Below are positions 26,398 through 35,411 of a DNA stretch of 64,000 bases, one piece after another. The stretch comes from CAUZWH01 sp965247665. Lineage in GTDB: Bacteria > Pseudomonadota > Alphaproteobacteria > SHVV01. Both the position numbers and the translations under genes were made by a program. How positions within the stretch are numbered: the first letter of the stretch is position 1; the number at the start of each line of letters is the position of its first letter. Location: the NCBI GenBank assembly GCA_965247665.1, contig CBDFHH010000003.1, positions 124,001 through 188,000 on the forward strand, in the 5' to 3' direction. The notes beneath the pieces are model-generated. The model did not search any database and was not told the DNA's origin. It saw nothing but the letters and a program-made list of their open reading frames with translations.

Positions 26398-27177
26398 GTG
26401 GATCAACAGGAATTCGAGCGCGAACCGACGGTCGTCCCGATCGATGGCGACGCGTTGGTGGTCGACCTCGACGGCTATGAAGGGCCGCTCGACATATTGC
26501 TGACTCTAGCGCGTAACCAGAAGGTCGACCTCACCAAGATGTCGATCCTCGATCTGGCCGAACAATACCTCGCCTTTATCTCGGAGGCGCGGCGCATTCG
26601 CCTGGAGATCGCGGCGGACTATCTGGTGATGGCGGCATGGCTGGCCTTCCTCAAGTCGCGTCTGCTATTGCCGGAGCCGCCCGACGACGAGCCGAGCGGT
26701 GAGGAGCTGGCGGCCGATTTGGCGATGCGGTTGCGCCGGCTCGAAGCCGTGCGGGGGGCGGGAGAAAAGCTGTTCGAGCGCACCCTGCTGGGCCGCGACG
26801 TGTTTGCGCGCGGCGACCCCGAAGGTGTTCGGGTAACGACGACCGCGGTCTACGACGTCACCCTGTTCGATCTGCTCAAGGCCTACGGCGCCCGACGCGG
26901 GCGCGCACCGGCCCGCCCGCTCAGCATTCGGCCGCTGACCGTGCAAACGGTCGAGCAGGCGCTTAAGCGACTCGATCGCCTCCTCGGCATCGTTCCGGAC
27001 TGGCAGCAACTCGAGCAATTTCTGCCGCCGGAACTGGTCGACGGTTTCGAACGCCGCTCGGCGGTCGCGACGACGCTCAGCGCCAGTCTTGAACTGGCGC
27101 GCCAGGGCCATGTCGAGATACAGCAGCGCTATGCGTTCGGCCCGGTCTACTTGCGTAAGGCGTCGCGGGGTTTATGA
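26398..27177 (+). CDS. scpA: Segregation and condensation protein A (kleisin)
   Basis: Kleisin subunit of the SMC-ScpAB condensin, 259 aa. Family landmarks are the N-terminal LVVDLDGYEGPLDILLTLARNQKVDLTKMSILDLAEQYL and the IAADYLVMAAWLAFLKSRLLLP block, with a C-terminal winged helix. It begins at GTG 26398. Its last four bases (ATGA) overlap scpB, giving translational coupling of complex partners. Confidence 0.95.
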   Translation: MDQQEFEREPTVVPIDGDALVVDLDGYEGPLDILLTLARNQKVDLTKMSILDLAEQYLAFISEARRIRLEIAADYLVMAAWLAFLKSRLLLPEPPDDEPSGEELAADLAMRLRRLEAVRGAGEKLFERTLLGRDVFARGDPEGVRVTTTAVYDVTLFDLLKAYGARRGRAPARPLSIRPLTVQTVEQALKRLDRLLGIVPDWQQLEQFLPPELVDGFERRSAVATTLSASLELARQGHVEIQQRYAFGPVYLRKASRGL

Positions 27178-27806
27178 ACGAATTGAGTGGGCCGGAACCG
27201 CTCAAGGAAGCGGACGTCGAATATCAAAACCAGGTGCGGATGGCCGAGGCGCTGCTTTTCGCCGCCGCCGAGCCGCTCGACGATGCGACGCTGCTGGCGC
27301 GCCTCCCCGATGGCGCTCCACTCGAAAGGTTGATCGCGACCCTGCGCCGGAGCTACGCGACGCGCGGCGTCAACTTGGTTAAGGTCGCCGGCCGCTGGGC
27401 CTTTCGGACGGCACCCGATTTGGCGTTTCTCATGGAGGAGGAACGCAAGGTGACGCGACGGCTGACGAAGGCGGCACTGGAGACGCTGGCGATCGTGGCC
27501 TACCATCAGCCGGTTACCCGGGCCGAAATCGAAGATATTCGTGGCGTTACCGTACACCGCGGCACGCTCGACCTGCTGATGGAGCGGGGGTGGGTGCGAA
27601 TGATGGGCCGGCGCCGCAGTCCCGGGCGACCGGTGACCTACGGCACGTCCGACGGTTTCCTCGAGCATTTCGGTCTGGCCTCGATCGATGATCTGCCGGG
27701 GATCGAAGAACTCAAGGCAACCGGACTGGCCGACGGCGATGGCACGCTCCCGATGTTCCCAACAGAAGCGGCGGACGGCACGGCCGGCGATGAGGCGTCG
27801 GACTAG
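27174..27806 (+). CDS. scpB: Segregation and condensation protein B
   Basis: Dimeric winged-helix subunit of condensin, 210 aa. Recognised by AEALLFAAAEPLDDATLLARLP, the KVAGRWAFRTAPDLAFLM segment and the highly conserved ETLAIVAYHQPVTRAEIEDIRGV. The normal partner gene tatA does not follow here: an iron-type ABC transporter is inserted. Confidence 0.95.
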   Translation: MNELSGPEPLKEADVEYQNQVRMAEALLFAAAEPLDDATLLARLPDGAPLERLIATLRRSYATRGVNLVKVAGRWAFRTAPDLAFLMEEERKVTRRLTKAALETLAIVAYHQPVTRAEIEDIRGVTVHRGTLDLLMERGWVRMMGRRRSPGRPVTYGTSDGFLEHFGLASIDDLPGIEELKATGLADGDGTLPMFPTEAADGTAGDEASD

Positions 27807-27885
27807 AGACCCCGTCCGCGCGTTAATCTCGATTAAACGCTCCGAACGCGGTTGACGGCAAGGTCAGCCCGAGACCCGGAGCATT

Positions 27886-27937
27886 GACAATTGACAGAAG
27901 CGTGCTGCGCGGACAATTGACAAAAGCGTGCTGCGCG
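27886..27937 (+). repeat. Tandem 26-bp duplication carrying TTGACA promoter hexamers
   Basis: Two adjacent 26-bp copies (27886-27911 and 27912-27937) differ at one base. Each contains a consensus -35 hexamer TTGACA (27891 and 27917), and a third TTGACA begins at 27884. For the downstream hexamer, TATTCG lies 18 bp on (27941-27946). The array sits just before the iron transporter permease and may multiply or shift the promoter. Confidence 0.75.
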
Positions 27938-27950
27938 GTCTATTCGCGAT

Positions 27951-27965
27951 TGCAAATCATTCTCA
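27951..27965. promoter_or_regulatory. Fur/Irr-like iron box
   Basis: TGCAAATCATTCTCA matches the 7-1-7 Fur core TGATAAT-N-ATTATCA at 11 of 14 half-site positions. It lies directly downstream of the putative -10 and before an iron-type ABC permease, the expected place for an iron-responsive operator. Inference by similarity. Confidence 0.5.
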
Positions 27966-27984
27966 ACGTCGTTCAAGATTTTCT

Positions 27985-29691
27985 TTGTCCGTCAGCGACA
28001 CATCTCAACCGGCCGGGCGTCCGGCGGTTCCCGGTGGCCGTATCCGCGTCGATGGTTGGGCCATAGGCCCCTACCTGTCGGCCGCAATCGTCGCGCTGCC
28101 GGTGGTGACGGTGGTCGCGGTCGGGTTTTTCGGCGAGGGCGAGAATGTGTGGCGGCATCTCGCGGCAACCGTGCTGCCGGTCTATGCCTGGAACTCGCTA
28201 CAGTTGCTGGTCGGGGTCGGCCTCGGCGTCACCGTTATCGGGGTCGGGACGGCTTGGTTGGTGACGATGTGCCTGTTCCCGGGGCAGCGGGTGTTCGAGT
28301 GGGCGTTGCTGCTGCCGCTGGCGATACCGGCCTACATCATCGCCTATGTCTACACCGATCTGCTCGAATATGCCGGGCCGGTGCAAGCCTTGCTGCGCGA
28401 GGCGTTCGACTGGAACGACGCGCGCGATTACTGGTTCCCGGAGATCCGCAGCATGGGCGGTGCTATCGCGATGTTCTCGCTGGTGCTCTATCCCTACGTC
28501 TACCTGCTGGCGCGGGCGGCGTTCGTCGAGCAATCCGTCGGCCAGCTCGAAGTCTCGCGCACGCTCGGTCGAAGCGCGTGGGGGACGTTCGCCTACGTCG
28601 CGCTGCCGCTGGCGCGTCCTTCGATCGCGGTCGGCGTCAGCCTGGCATTGATGGAAGTGTTGAACGATCTCGGCACGGTTGAGTTCTTTGCCGTCAATAC
28701 CTTCACGCGGGGGATCTTCAACGTCTGGTTCGGCATGAACAACGTTGCCGGTGCGGCCCAGATCGCGACGCTGCTGCTAATTGTGGTATTGGCGATTCTG
28801 GCTGCCGAGAGATTTTCGAGGCGCCGGCAGCGGTTCCGCGCATCACACGCCAACTATCACGAGCTTCCGGCGTATCCGCTCACCGGCGGCCGCAGCGCGG
28901 CGGCTTTTTTCGCATGCGCGTTGCCGCTGTTGCTCGGCTTCGTGCTGCCGGCACTGGTGCTGATGGAGACCGCGCGGCGCCACTACGCGGATTCGCTGGA
29001 AGCGAATTACTGGCAGTTCGTCGGCAACAGCTTGGGCCTGTCGTCTGCCGCCGCGATCGTGGCCGTCATCCTTGCGGTGTTCCTGTCTTATGCGCGCCGG
29101 TTGCGCCGGGATCCGCTGCTGAACGGCGCAATCCGGTTGGCGATCGTGGGCTATGCGGTACCCGGTGCGGTGCTGGCGCTCGGCGTGTTGATCCCGTTGG
29201 GCTGGTTCGACAACACCCTCGACAGCCTGATGCGCGAGCGTTTCGGCGTCTCGACCGGCTTGATCCTTAGCGGCACGCTATTCGCTGCGCTGTTCGCCTA
29301 TGTTGTGCGTTTCCTCGCCGTGGCCTATGGCGCGCTCGATGCCAGCTTTGCCAAGGTATCGGTGTCGATGGATCAAGCGGCGCGTGTGCTCGGCGCGAGC
29401 CCGCGGCGCGCGCTGCTGAAGGTGCATTTGCCGCTCGTCGGTGCCAGCACGATATCCGCCGGCCTGTTGGTTTTCGTGGACGGCATGAAGGAACTGCCGA
29501 TGACGCTGATCTTAAGGCCGTTCAACTTCGACACCCTGGCCACCCATGTGTTCGAGTTCGCCGGCGACGAGCAGCTCGAGCCCGCGGCGCTGGCTGCTCT
29601 AACGATCGTATTGGTGGGGATCATTCCCGTCGTGATCTTAAACAACATGATTCGATCGTCGAGACCGGGCACCCGGCGGCCACGGGATTGA
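27985..29691 (+). CDS. Iron(III) ABC transporter permease, FbpB family (TTG start proposed)
   Basis: Fused double-length permease of about 568 residues with roughly twelve membrane helices and two binding-protein-dependent EAA loops: EVSRTLGRSAWGTFAYVALPLARPSIAVG in the first half and DQAARVLGASPRRALLKVHLPLVGAST in the second. This two-domain layout is typical of ferric iron FbpB/SfuB transporters, though thiamine and phosphonate relatives share it. I place the start at TTG 27985, just after the putative promoter and iron box; the frame is open back to 27928, but that would put the operator inside the gene. No periplasmic binding-protein gene is adjacent. Confidence 0.87.
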   Translation: MSVSDTSQPAGRPAVPGGRIRVDGWAIGPYLSAAIVALPVVTVVAVGFFGEGENVWRHLAATVLPVYAWNSLQLLVGVGLGVTVIGVGTAWLVTMCLFPGQRVFEWALLLPLAIPAYIIAYVYTDLLEYAGPVQALLREAFDWNDARDYWFPEIRSMGGAIAMFSLVLYPYVYLLARAAFVEQSVGQLEVSRTLGRSAWGTFAYVALPLARPSIAVGVSLALMEVLNDLGTVEFFAVNTFTRGIFNVWFGMNNVAGAAQIATLLLIVVLAILAAERFSRRRQRFRASHANYHELPAYPLTGGRSAAAFFACALPLLLGFVLPALVLMETARRHYADSLEANYWQFVGNSLGLSSAAAIVAVILAVFLSYARRLRRDPLLNGAIRLAIVGYAVPGAVLALGVLIPLGWFDNTLDSLMRERFGVSTGLILSGTLFAALFAYVVRFLAVAYGALDASFAKVSVSMDQAARVLGASPRRALLKVHLPLVGASTISAGLLVFVDGMKELPMTLILRPFNFDTLATHVFEFAGDEQLEPAALAALTIVLVGIIPVVILNNMIRSSRPGTRRPRD

Positions 29692-29723
29692 CCCGGCGGC
29701 GACATTCGTCCATCAACCAGCAT

Positions 29724-30800
29724 ATGACCGGCCTGATCATCGAAAACCTCACCCATGCCTATGACGGCGTGACGGTCGTGGATGCGGTCGACCTCACGAT
29801 CGTCGAGGGTGAAATCCAATGTTTGGTCGGACCCTCCGGGTGCGGCAAGTCGACCACGCTGCTGGTGGCGGCGGGACTGGAGCCGTTGCAGCAGGGAAGG
29901 GTCATCATCGACGATATCGTCGTCGCCTCTCCAGAGCAGTCTCTGCCACCGGAGCAACGACGCATCGGCTTGGTGTTCCAGGATTATGCCCTGTTTCCCC
30001 ATTTGTCGGTTTTCGACAACGTTGGCTTCGGACTGACCGATCGCCCCAAAGAGCTGAGAAGCGCAGAAGCGAACCGGGCCCTGGAGCAAGTGCGGCTCAC
30101 GGCGCAGGCGAAGATGTATCCGCACATGCTGTCGGGTGGACAGCAGCAGCGGGTAGCGCTGGCCCGGGCGCTCGCGCCGCGTCCTTTTGGCATGCTGCTG
30201 GACGAACCGTTCTCGAACCTCGACTTCAGGCTGCGTCGCCAGGTTTGGGAGGACACGCTGGGGGTGCTGCGCGAAGCTGGCACGCCGACCCTGCTGGTGA
30301 CGCACGATCCCCACGAGGCGATGAAGATGGCCGACCGCGTCGCGGTGATGGAGGAGGGGCGGATTCTTCAAGTCGGTACCCCGAGCGAGATCTATGGTCG
30401 ACCGCAGACCGCGTCGATCGCCCGCTTCTTCGGCGAGGCGACGACGATGCATTCCGACGTCCGCGATGGCGCAGCGGCGACCCCGTTTCTCAACATTCCC
30501 GCCGACGGGGCGGCCGACGGCAGTCGGGTCGAAGTGGTCATCCGCCCCGAGGCGTTCCATCTCAACATCGGCCCCTCGGGGCACGAGATCTGCGAACACG
30601 GCGCGTCGGCGGTCGATGCGACGGTGGTCGATGCGCGTCACCTGGGGCCCTACAGCCTGATCCGTTTCACCGTCGGCGATGACGAAACCGTGCTGGTGTC
30701 GCGCGCGCCGGGTTTGGTCCGTCCATCGCCAGGCCAGCACATCCGGGTTCACCTCGACTCCAGCGGCGTCTTCGCGTTCGCCAAGGAAACGCAGGGATGA
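29724..30800 (+). CDS. Iron(III)-type ABC transporter ATP-binding protein, FbpC family
   Basis: ATPase of 358 aa: Walker A GPSGCGKST, Q-loop VFQDYALFPHLSV, signature LSGGQQQRVALARAL, Walker B GMLLDEPFSNLD and H-loop LVTHDPHEAM, followed by a C-terminal TOBE-like regulatory region. ATG 29724 (MTGLIIENLTHAYDG) is preferred; a TTG at 29688 overlaps the permease stop and would add 12 residues without homology. It pairs with the upstream permease to energise uptake. Confidence 0.92.
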   Translation: MTGLIIENLTHAYDGVTVVDAVDLTIVEGEIQCLVGPSGCGKSTTLLVAAGLEPLQQGRVIIDDIVVASPEQSLPPEQRRIGLVFQDYALFPHLSVFDNVGFGLTDRPKELRSAEANRALEQVRLTAQAKMYPHMLSGGQQQRVALARALAPRPFGMLLDEPFSNLDFRLRRQVWEDTLGVLREAGTPTLLVTHDPHEAMKMADRVAVMEEGRILQVGTPSEIYGRPQTASIARFFGEATTMHSDVRDGAAATPFLNIPADGAADGSRVEVVIRPEAFHLNIGPSGHEICEHGASAVDATVVDARHLGPYSLIRFTVGDDETVLVSRAPGLVRPSPGQHIRVHLDSSGVFAFAKETQG

Positions 30801-30899
30801 CCGCGAGCTTCGAACTCGGGTGTCATTGCACTGCCCTGGTGTTTCTGCCATTATCGCGAGAACTTCCCGGACATTGAACAGACACCCGGAGATGGGGGA

Positions 30900-31127
30900 A
30901 TGGGAATAAGTTTCTGGCAGATTCTGATCGTCGCGGCGGTCGTCGTGGTGCTTTTCGGACGCGGGAAGATCTCGTCGATCATGGGCGATGTCGCCCAGGG
31001 CATTAAAAGCTTCAAGAAGGGTATGAAGGACGAGGATGAGGTGGCCTCGGCCAATCGCGAAGCGCTCAACGCTGCCAATGAGGGCCAAAGCGCCGCCGAA
31101 AAAAGAGACGCCGCGACCGGCGCCTGA
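30900..31127 (+). CDS. tatA: Sec-independent protein translocase subunit TatA
   Basis: A 75-residue TatA: short N-terminal membrane helix (ISFWQILIVAAVVVVLFG), the hinge FGRGKISSIMGDVAQGIKSFKKGM forming the amphipathic helix, and an acidic tail. It polymerises into the twin-arginine export pore. ATG 30900 follows a GGGG-containing site. First gene of tatABC. Confidence 0.96.
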   Translation: MGISFWQILIVAAVVVVLFGRGKISSIMGDVAQGIKSFKKGMKDEDEVASANREALNAANEGQSAAEKRDAATGA

Positions 31128-31200
31128 CGCGTCGGACGACCCGCGGCGCGCTCCGCCGCCGTGGGTTGCTGATTACAACTGATATCGGGGCCCTCGCCAT

Positions 31201-31656
31201 ATGCTCGACATCGGTTGGACCGAATTGCTCGCGATCGCGGTGCTGACGATCCTCGTCGTCGGTCCCAAGGACTTGCCAAAAGTGCTGCGGACGGTCGGTC
31301 AATGGACGGCCAAGGCGCGCGCGATCACCCGCGAATTCCAGGACAGCCTCGAAGACATGGCGCGGCAGTCGGACCTCGACGAGATCAAGCGCGAAATCGA
31401 CGCGACGACCTACAACGACATCGGCAAGCTAGACGATATCGTCGATCCGACCGGGACCACGGAGAAGATCTTCGAACTCCCCAAAACCTCGGATTCGAAG
31501 GCGAACGCGACCGGAGAAGCTGGCGGTACGGGCGCGGTGGCCGCGCCGACCGCCGAACCGGCACCTGAAACGGCTGGCATTGAACCGGCCGCTATGTCGA
31601 CCGATGCCCCCGACGACCCGGCGGAGGACGTGCCGCAGCGCCAAGACGGGTCCTAG
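31201..31656 (+). CDS. tatB: Sec-independent protein translocase subunit TatB
   Basis: A 151-residue TatB with the characteristic MLDIGWTELLAIAVLTILVVGPKDLPKVLRTVGQW opening, including the conserved Glu of the membrane helix and the GP hinge, an amphipathic helix and a variable acidic tail. It forms the signal-peptide receptor complex with TatC. Confidence 0.95.
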   Translation: MLDIGWTELLAIAVLTILVVGPKDLPKVLRTVGQWTAKARAITREFQDSLEDMARQSDLDEIKREIDATTYNDIGKLDDIVDPTGTTEKIFELPKTSDSKANATGEAGGTGAVAAPTAEPAPETAGIEPAAMSTDAPDDPAEDVPQRQDGS

Positions 31657-31670
31657 CATCGGGGCGAAAA

Positions 31671-32486
31671 TTGGCCGAACCAGAGCAAGTCTCCAGCGGC
31701 GCCGACGGGCCTGACGCAGAGGCCGCAAAGATGCCGCTGCTCGATCACCTGATCGAGCTGCGCAAGCGCCTGCTGCACTCGGCGATCGCCTTTGTGGTCG
31801 CGTTCGCGGCCTGCTACACGGTGGCGGAACCGATCTACGCCTTCCTGGTGCAACCGCTGGCCGACATCCATGACGACGACGCCAATCGCCGCATGATTTA
31901 CACGGCCCTGCACGAAGCGTTCTTCACTTACCTCAAGGTCGCGTTTTTCGCGGCGGCATTCGTGTCATTCCCGATCGTTGCCGGGCAAATCTGGATATTC
32001 GTGGCGCCCGGTCTGTTCCGTAAGGAGAAGCTTGCGTTTCTACCGTTCCTGGTTGCGACGCCGGTGCTGTTCGTGATGGGCGCGTCCCTGGTTTACTACC
32101 TGATCTTCCCGCTGGCGTGGTCCTTCTTCATCAGTTTCGAGACGCTGGGCGGCGAAGGCGCGTTGGCCATTCAACTCGAGCCGAAGGTCAACGAATACCT
32201 GTCGCTGGTCATGAAGCTCATCTTCGCGTTCGGGATCAGCTTCCAGCTACCGGTGCTGCTGACGCTGATGGCGCGAGCCGGGCTTGTGAGCTCGGAGACA
32301 TTGCGCACCAAACGTAAATACGCGATCGTGATCACGTTCGGGGTCGCGGCGATTTTGACGCCGCCGGACGTGATCAGCCAAATCGGGCTCGGCATCCCGA
32401 TCCTGCTGCTCTACGAGATTTCGATCTGGTGCGTGCGGCTGGTCGAAAAACGCCGCGCCGAGGAGGCCGCGCAGGAGCCGTCGTAA
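31671..32486 (+). CDS. tatC: Sec-independent protein translocase subunit TatC (TTG start)
   Basis: Six-helix receptor subunit, 271 aa, binding twin-arginine signals. Signature features are MPLLDHLIELRKRLLHS with the conserved LxELRxR, FFTYLKVAFFAAAFVSFPIVAGQIWIFVAPGLFRKEK, and the late EKVNEYLSLVMKLIFAFGISFQLPV-type helix (here PKVNEYL). The start is assigned to TTG 31671, 14 bp after tatB; an internal ATG at MPLLDHL would cut off a normal leader. Confidence 0.96.
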   Translation: MAEPEQVSSGADGPDAEAAKMPLLDHLIELRKRLLHSAIAFVVAFAACYTVAEPIYAFLVQPLADIHDDDANRRMIYTALHEAFFTYLKVAFFAAAFVSFPIVAGQIWIFVAPGLFRKEKLAFLPFLVATPVLFVMGASLVYYLIFPLAWSFFISFETLGGEGALAIQLEPKVNEYLSLVMKLIFAFGISFQLPVLLTLMARAGLVSSETLRTKRKYAIVITFGVAAILTPPDVISQIGLGIPILLLYEISIWCVRLVEKRRAEEAAQEPS

Positions 32487-32614
32487 TCCTGGGATTTGAC
32501 CGGCATACGCGCCGGTGGACGGAAGCCGCGAGCGGGGCGTATATAGGGCCGCCGTTTCGGCGATTGGATTCCGGACGGATCCAGTCGGTGGTGGTGGTCT
32601 GAAGCGTCCAAACC

Positions 32615-33940
32615 ATGTTGGACATTAGGTGGATTCGGGAAAATCCGGTGCCGTTCGACGCCGCGCTGGAGAGCCGCGGCCTGGCGCCGGCGGCCGTGGA
32701 GATTCTGGCGCTCGACGAAGAGCTGCGCGCATGCCAGACCGATTTGCAGAACGTGCAAGCGCGCCGCAACCAGGCATCGAAGGAAATTGGCGCTGCCAAG
32801 GCGCGGGGCGGCGACGCCCGGGCGTTGATCGACGAAGTCGCCGTGCTCAAGATCGATCTGCAGGAACGCGAGGAGGCTGAGCGCGATCTCGAGGCTCGGT
32901 TGCGCGAGCGGCTGGCGGGCCTGCCCAACGTCGCCAGCGCGGATTCACCGATCGGTGCGGACGAAAGCGCCAACCGCGTAATCCGCGAGGTCGGCGAACC
33001 CACAATCTTCGACTTCAACATCAAGGACCATGTCGATCTCGGCGAGACGCTGGGGTTGATGGACTTCGAGGCCGCGAGCCGGATATCGGGTGCGCGGTTT
33101 GTCGTCCTCAAAGGAGCGCTGGCTCGGCTCGAACGGGCGCTCGGCACCTTCATGATCGACATCCATACACGAGAGTTCGGCTACACCGAGGTGTCGCCGC
33201 CGCTGCTGGTCCGCGACGCGGCTGCGTTCGGTACCGCGCAACTTCCGAAATTCGCCGACGATCTCTATCAGACGCGACCCCCGCAACGCGTCGGAAGCGA
33301 CGCTGAGCTCGAGGGATCGGCGGCGCGACGCTGGCTGATACCGACGGCGGAAACCGCGCTGACCAACCTGGTGCGCGATCAAATCCTCGCCGAAGACGAA
33401 CTGCCGCTCAGGCTCACGGCCCATACGCCATGCTTCCGTTCGGAAGCCGGAGCCGCGGGTAAGGACACGCGCGGCATGATTCGCCAGCACCAATTCATGA
33501 AGGTCGAGCTGGTGAGCATCACCACGCCGGCGCAATCAACCGATGAGCACGAGCGGATGACGGCGTGCGCCGAGGAGATACTTAAGCGGCTCGAGTTGCC
33601 CTACCGGGTGGTGGTTCTGTCGACCGGCGACATGGGGTTCGCGGCGGAGAAGACCTACGATCTCGAAGTCTGGCTCCCCGGACAGCAGGGCTACCGAGAA
33701 ATTTCGAGCTGCTCCAACTGCGGCGACTTCCAGGCGCGGCGGATGAATGCACGCTATCGGCCAAGTGAAGGAAAGCGAAACCGCTTCGTGCATACGCTGA
33801 ACGGCTCCGGCCTCGCGGTTGGCCGCACCTTGATCGCGGTGCTCGAAAACTATCAATGCGACGACGGCAGCGTGACGCTGCCCGACGCCATCCGGCCCTA
33901 TATGGGCGGCGACGACGCGATTGGCGGCGATGGCTCGTAG
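32615..33940 (+). CDS. serS: Serine--tRNA ligase
   Basis: Class II synthetase, 441 aa. The N-terminal coiled-coil arm that grips tRNA-Ser is seen at about residues 28-110 (LALDEELRACQTDLQNVQARRNQASKEIGAAKARG). Motif 2 is in FRSEAGAAGKDTRGMIRQHQFMKVEL; motif 3 is NGSGLAVGRTLIAVLENYQ. The 3' end overlaps surE by 11 bp. Confidence 0.97.
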   Translation: MLDIRWIRENPVPFDAALESRGLAPAAVEILALDEELRACQTDLQNVQARRNQASKEIGAAKARGGDARALIDEVAVLKIDLQEREEAERDLEARLRERLAGLPNVASADSPIGADESANRVIREVGEPTIFDFNIKDHVDLGETLGLMDFEAASRISGARFVVLKGALARLERALGTFMIDIHTREFGYTEVSPPLLVRDAAAFGTAQLPKFADDLYQTRPPQRVGSDAELEGSAARRWLIPTAETALTNLVRDQILAEDELPLRLTAHTPCFRSEAGAAGKDTRGMIRQHQFMKVELVSITTPAQSTDEHERMTACAEEILKRLELPYRVVVLSTGDMGFAAEKTYDLEVWLPGQQGYREISSCSNCGDFQARRMNARYRPSEGKRNRFVHTLNGSGLAVGRTLIAVLENYQCDDGSVTLPDAIRPYMGGDDAIGGDGS

Positions 33941-34736
33941 CGGCGGCGAGCCTAAGGAGCGTTCCGCGATCGATCGCAACCTGCGGATCCTGGTTTGCAA
34001 CGATGACGGGATCAATGCGCCGGGGATCAAGCTGCTCGAGCGCATCGCCCGCGCCCTGTCGTCAGACGTCTGGGTGGTGGCGCCGGAAACCGAACAAAGC
34101 GCCGTTTCACACGCGCTGACGCTGCGGCGGCCGTTACGGATCCGTAAGGTATCGAGTCGGCGTTTTGCCATCGACGGCACGCCGACGGATTCGGTGGTGA
34201 TGGCGCTCAATCACATCATCAAGGACCAACGGCCTGGCCTGCTGCTCTCGGGAATCAACCGCGGCGCCAATATGGGCGACGACATCCCCTATTCGGGGAC
34301 CGTGGCGGCAACGATGGAGGGGACCCTGCTGGGGATTCCCTCGATCGCACTGAGCCAGGTTTTTCGCCATCCGAATCCGCTGAAATGGGCCACCGCCGAG
34401 AAACACGCGCCCGATCTGATACGCAGACTGTTCTCCGTAGGTTGGCCGCGGGATGTGCTGCTCAACGTCAACTTTCCCGACGTCATGGCGAGCCGGGTGC
34501 GGGGCGTCGAGATCACTCGGCAAGGCCGGCGCCCGCTCGGTGACCTGCTGATCGATGAGCGCAACGACACCAGGGGCATTCCCTACTACTGGATCGGCTA
34601 TCGCCGCCACCTCGGTGGCTATTCCAAGGGCACGGATTTCGACGCGGTCGCCAACGCCAAGATCTCGATCACCCCGCTACAGTTCGACCGTTCGCACGGC
34701 GCGACCCGCCGTTCGCTGCGCGCCGCTCTCAAATGA
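33930..34736 (+). CDS. surE: 5'-nucleotidase SurE
   Basis: Survival protein E, a metal-dependent nucleoside-monophosphatase, 268 aa. Metal-binding DD is in ILVCNDDGINAPGI; further family blocks are VVAPETEQSAVSHALTL, GTPTDSVVMAL, LLLSGINRGANMGDDIPYSGTVAATMEG. ATG 33930 is preferred over TTG 33921. Its stop overlaps the pcm start (ATGA), and the order surE-pcm-nlpD matches that of enterobacteria. Confidence 0.96.
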   Translation: MARSGGEPKERSAIDRNLRILVCNDDGINAPGIKLLERIARALSSDVWVVAPETEQSAVSHALTLRRPLRIRKVSSRRFAIDGTPTDSVVMALNHIIKDQRPGLLLSGINRGANMGDDIPYSGTVAATMEGTLLGIPSIALSQVFRHPNPLKWATAEKHAPDLIRRLFSVGWPRDVLLNVNFPDVMASRVRGVEITRQGRRPLGDLLIDERNDTRGIPYYWIGYRRHLGGYSKGTDFDAVANAKISITPLQFDRSHGATRRSLRAALK

Positions 34737-35401
34737 TGCCGAACGCAACCGCCAAGTCAGCAACCATCGACGCACGTGTGCTGCGGCTGGTGATGAAGCT
34801 GCGCGAACAGGGGATTGCCGACACCAAGGTGCTGGCGGCGCTGGAACGGGTGCCGCGCGAAGCTTTCGTGCTCGATTCATTTGCCGATCGCGCTTACGAC
34901 AACAACGCGCTGCCGATCGATCAAGGCCAAACGATCAGCCAGCCCTACATCGTCGCTTATATGACCGGGGCGCTGCAGCTCGACGACCGACACAAGGTGT
35001 TGGAGGTCGGCACCGGGTCGGGCTATCAAACGGCGATCCTGAGCAAGCTGTGCCGCCGGGTATACACGGTCGAGCGCTACCCCAGCCTGCTGGCGCAGGC
35101 CGAGGCGCGGTTCGCGAAGCTCGGGCTACACAATGTCACGTCGCGGGTCGGCGATGGCTATTTGGGTTGGCCCGAGCAGGCGCCGTTCCTGCGCATCATC
35201 GTGACTGCGGCAGCTCCAGACGTGCCGCAGACGCTGGTCGATCAGCTCGACGTCGGCGGCGTCATGGTCGTTCCCATTGGCGCGGGTCGACACAGCCAGC
35301 AACTCGTTCGCCTGACCCGAGTCGAAGAGGGGATCGAGAGCGAAGAGCTGATCCCCGTGCGTTTCGTTCCCCTGGTCGAAGGGATCGCGGACGAGGGGTG
35401 A
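34733..35401 (+). CDS. pcm: Protein-L-isoaspartate O-methyltransferase
   Basis: Repair methyltransferase, 222 aa, that restores isoaspartyl residues in aged proteins. Motifs: RVPREAFVLDSFADRAYDNNALPIDQGQTISQPYIVAYMT, which includes the PIMT-specific active-site loop, and SAM motif I VLEVGTGSGYQTAIL. This is the canonical paralogue; the tolC-linked copy at 1.5 kb is more divergent. ATGA overlap with surE shows coupling. Confidence 0.96.
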   Translation: MMPNATAKSATIDARVLRLVMKLREQGIADTKVLAALERVPREAFVLDSFADRAYDNNALPIDQGQTISQPYIVAYMTGALQLDDRHKVLEVGTGSGYQTAILSKLCRRVYTVERYPSLLAQAEARFAKLGLHNVTSRVGDGYLGWPEQAPFLRIIVTAAAPDVPQTLVDQLDVGGVMVVPIGAGRHSQQLVRLTRVEEGIESEELIPVRFVPLVEGIADEG

Positions 35402-35411
35402 CGCGGACGCC

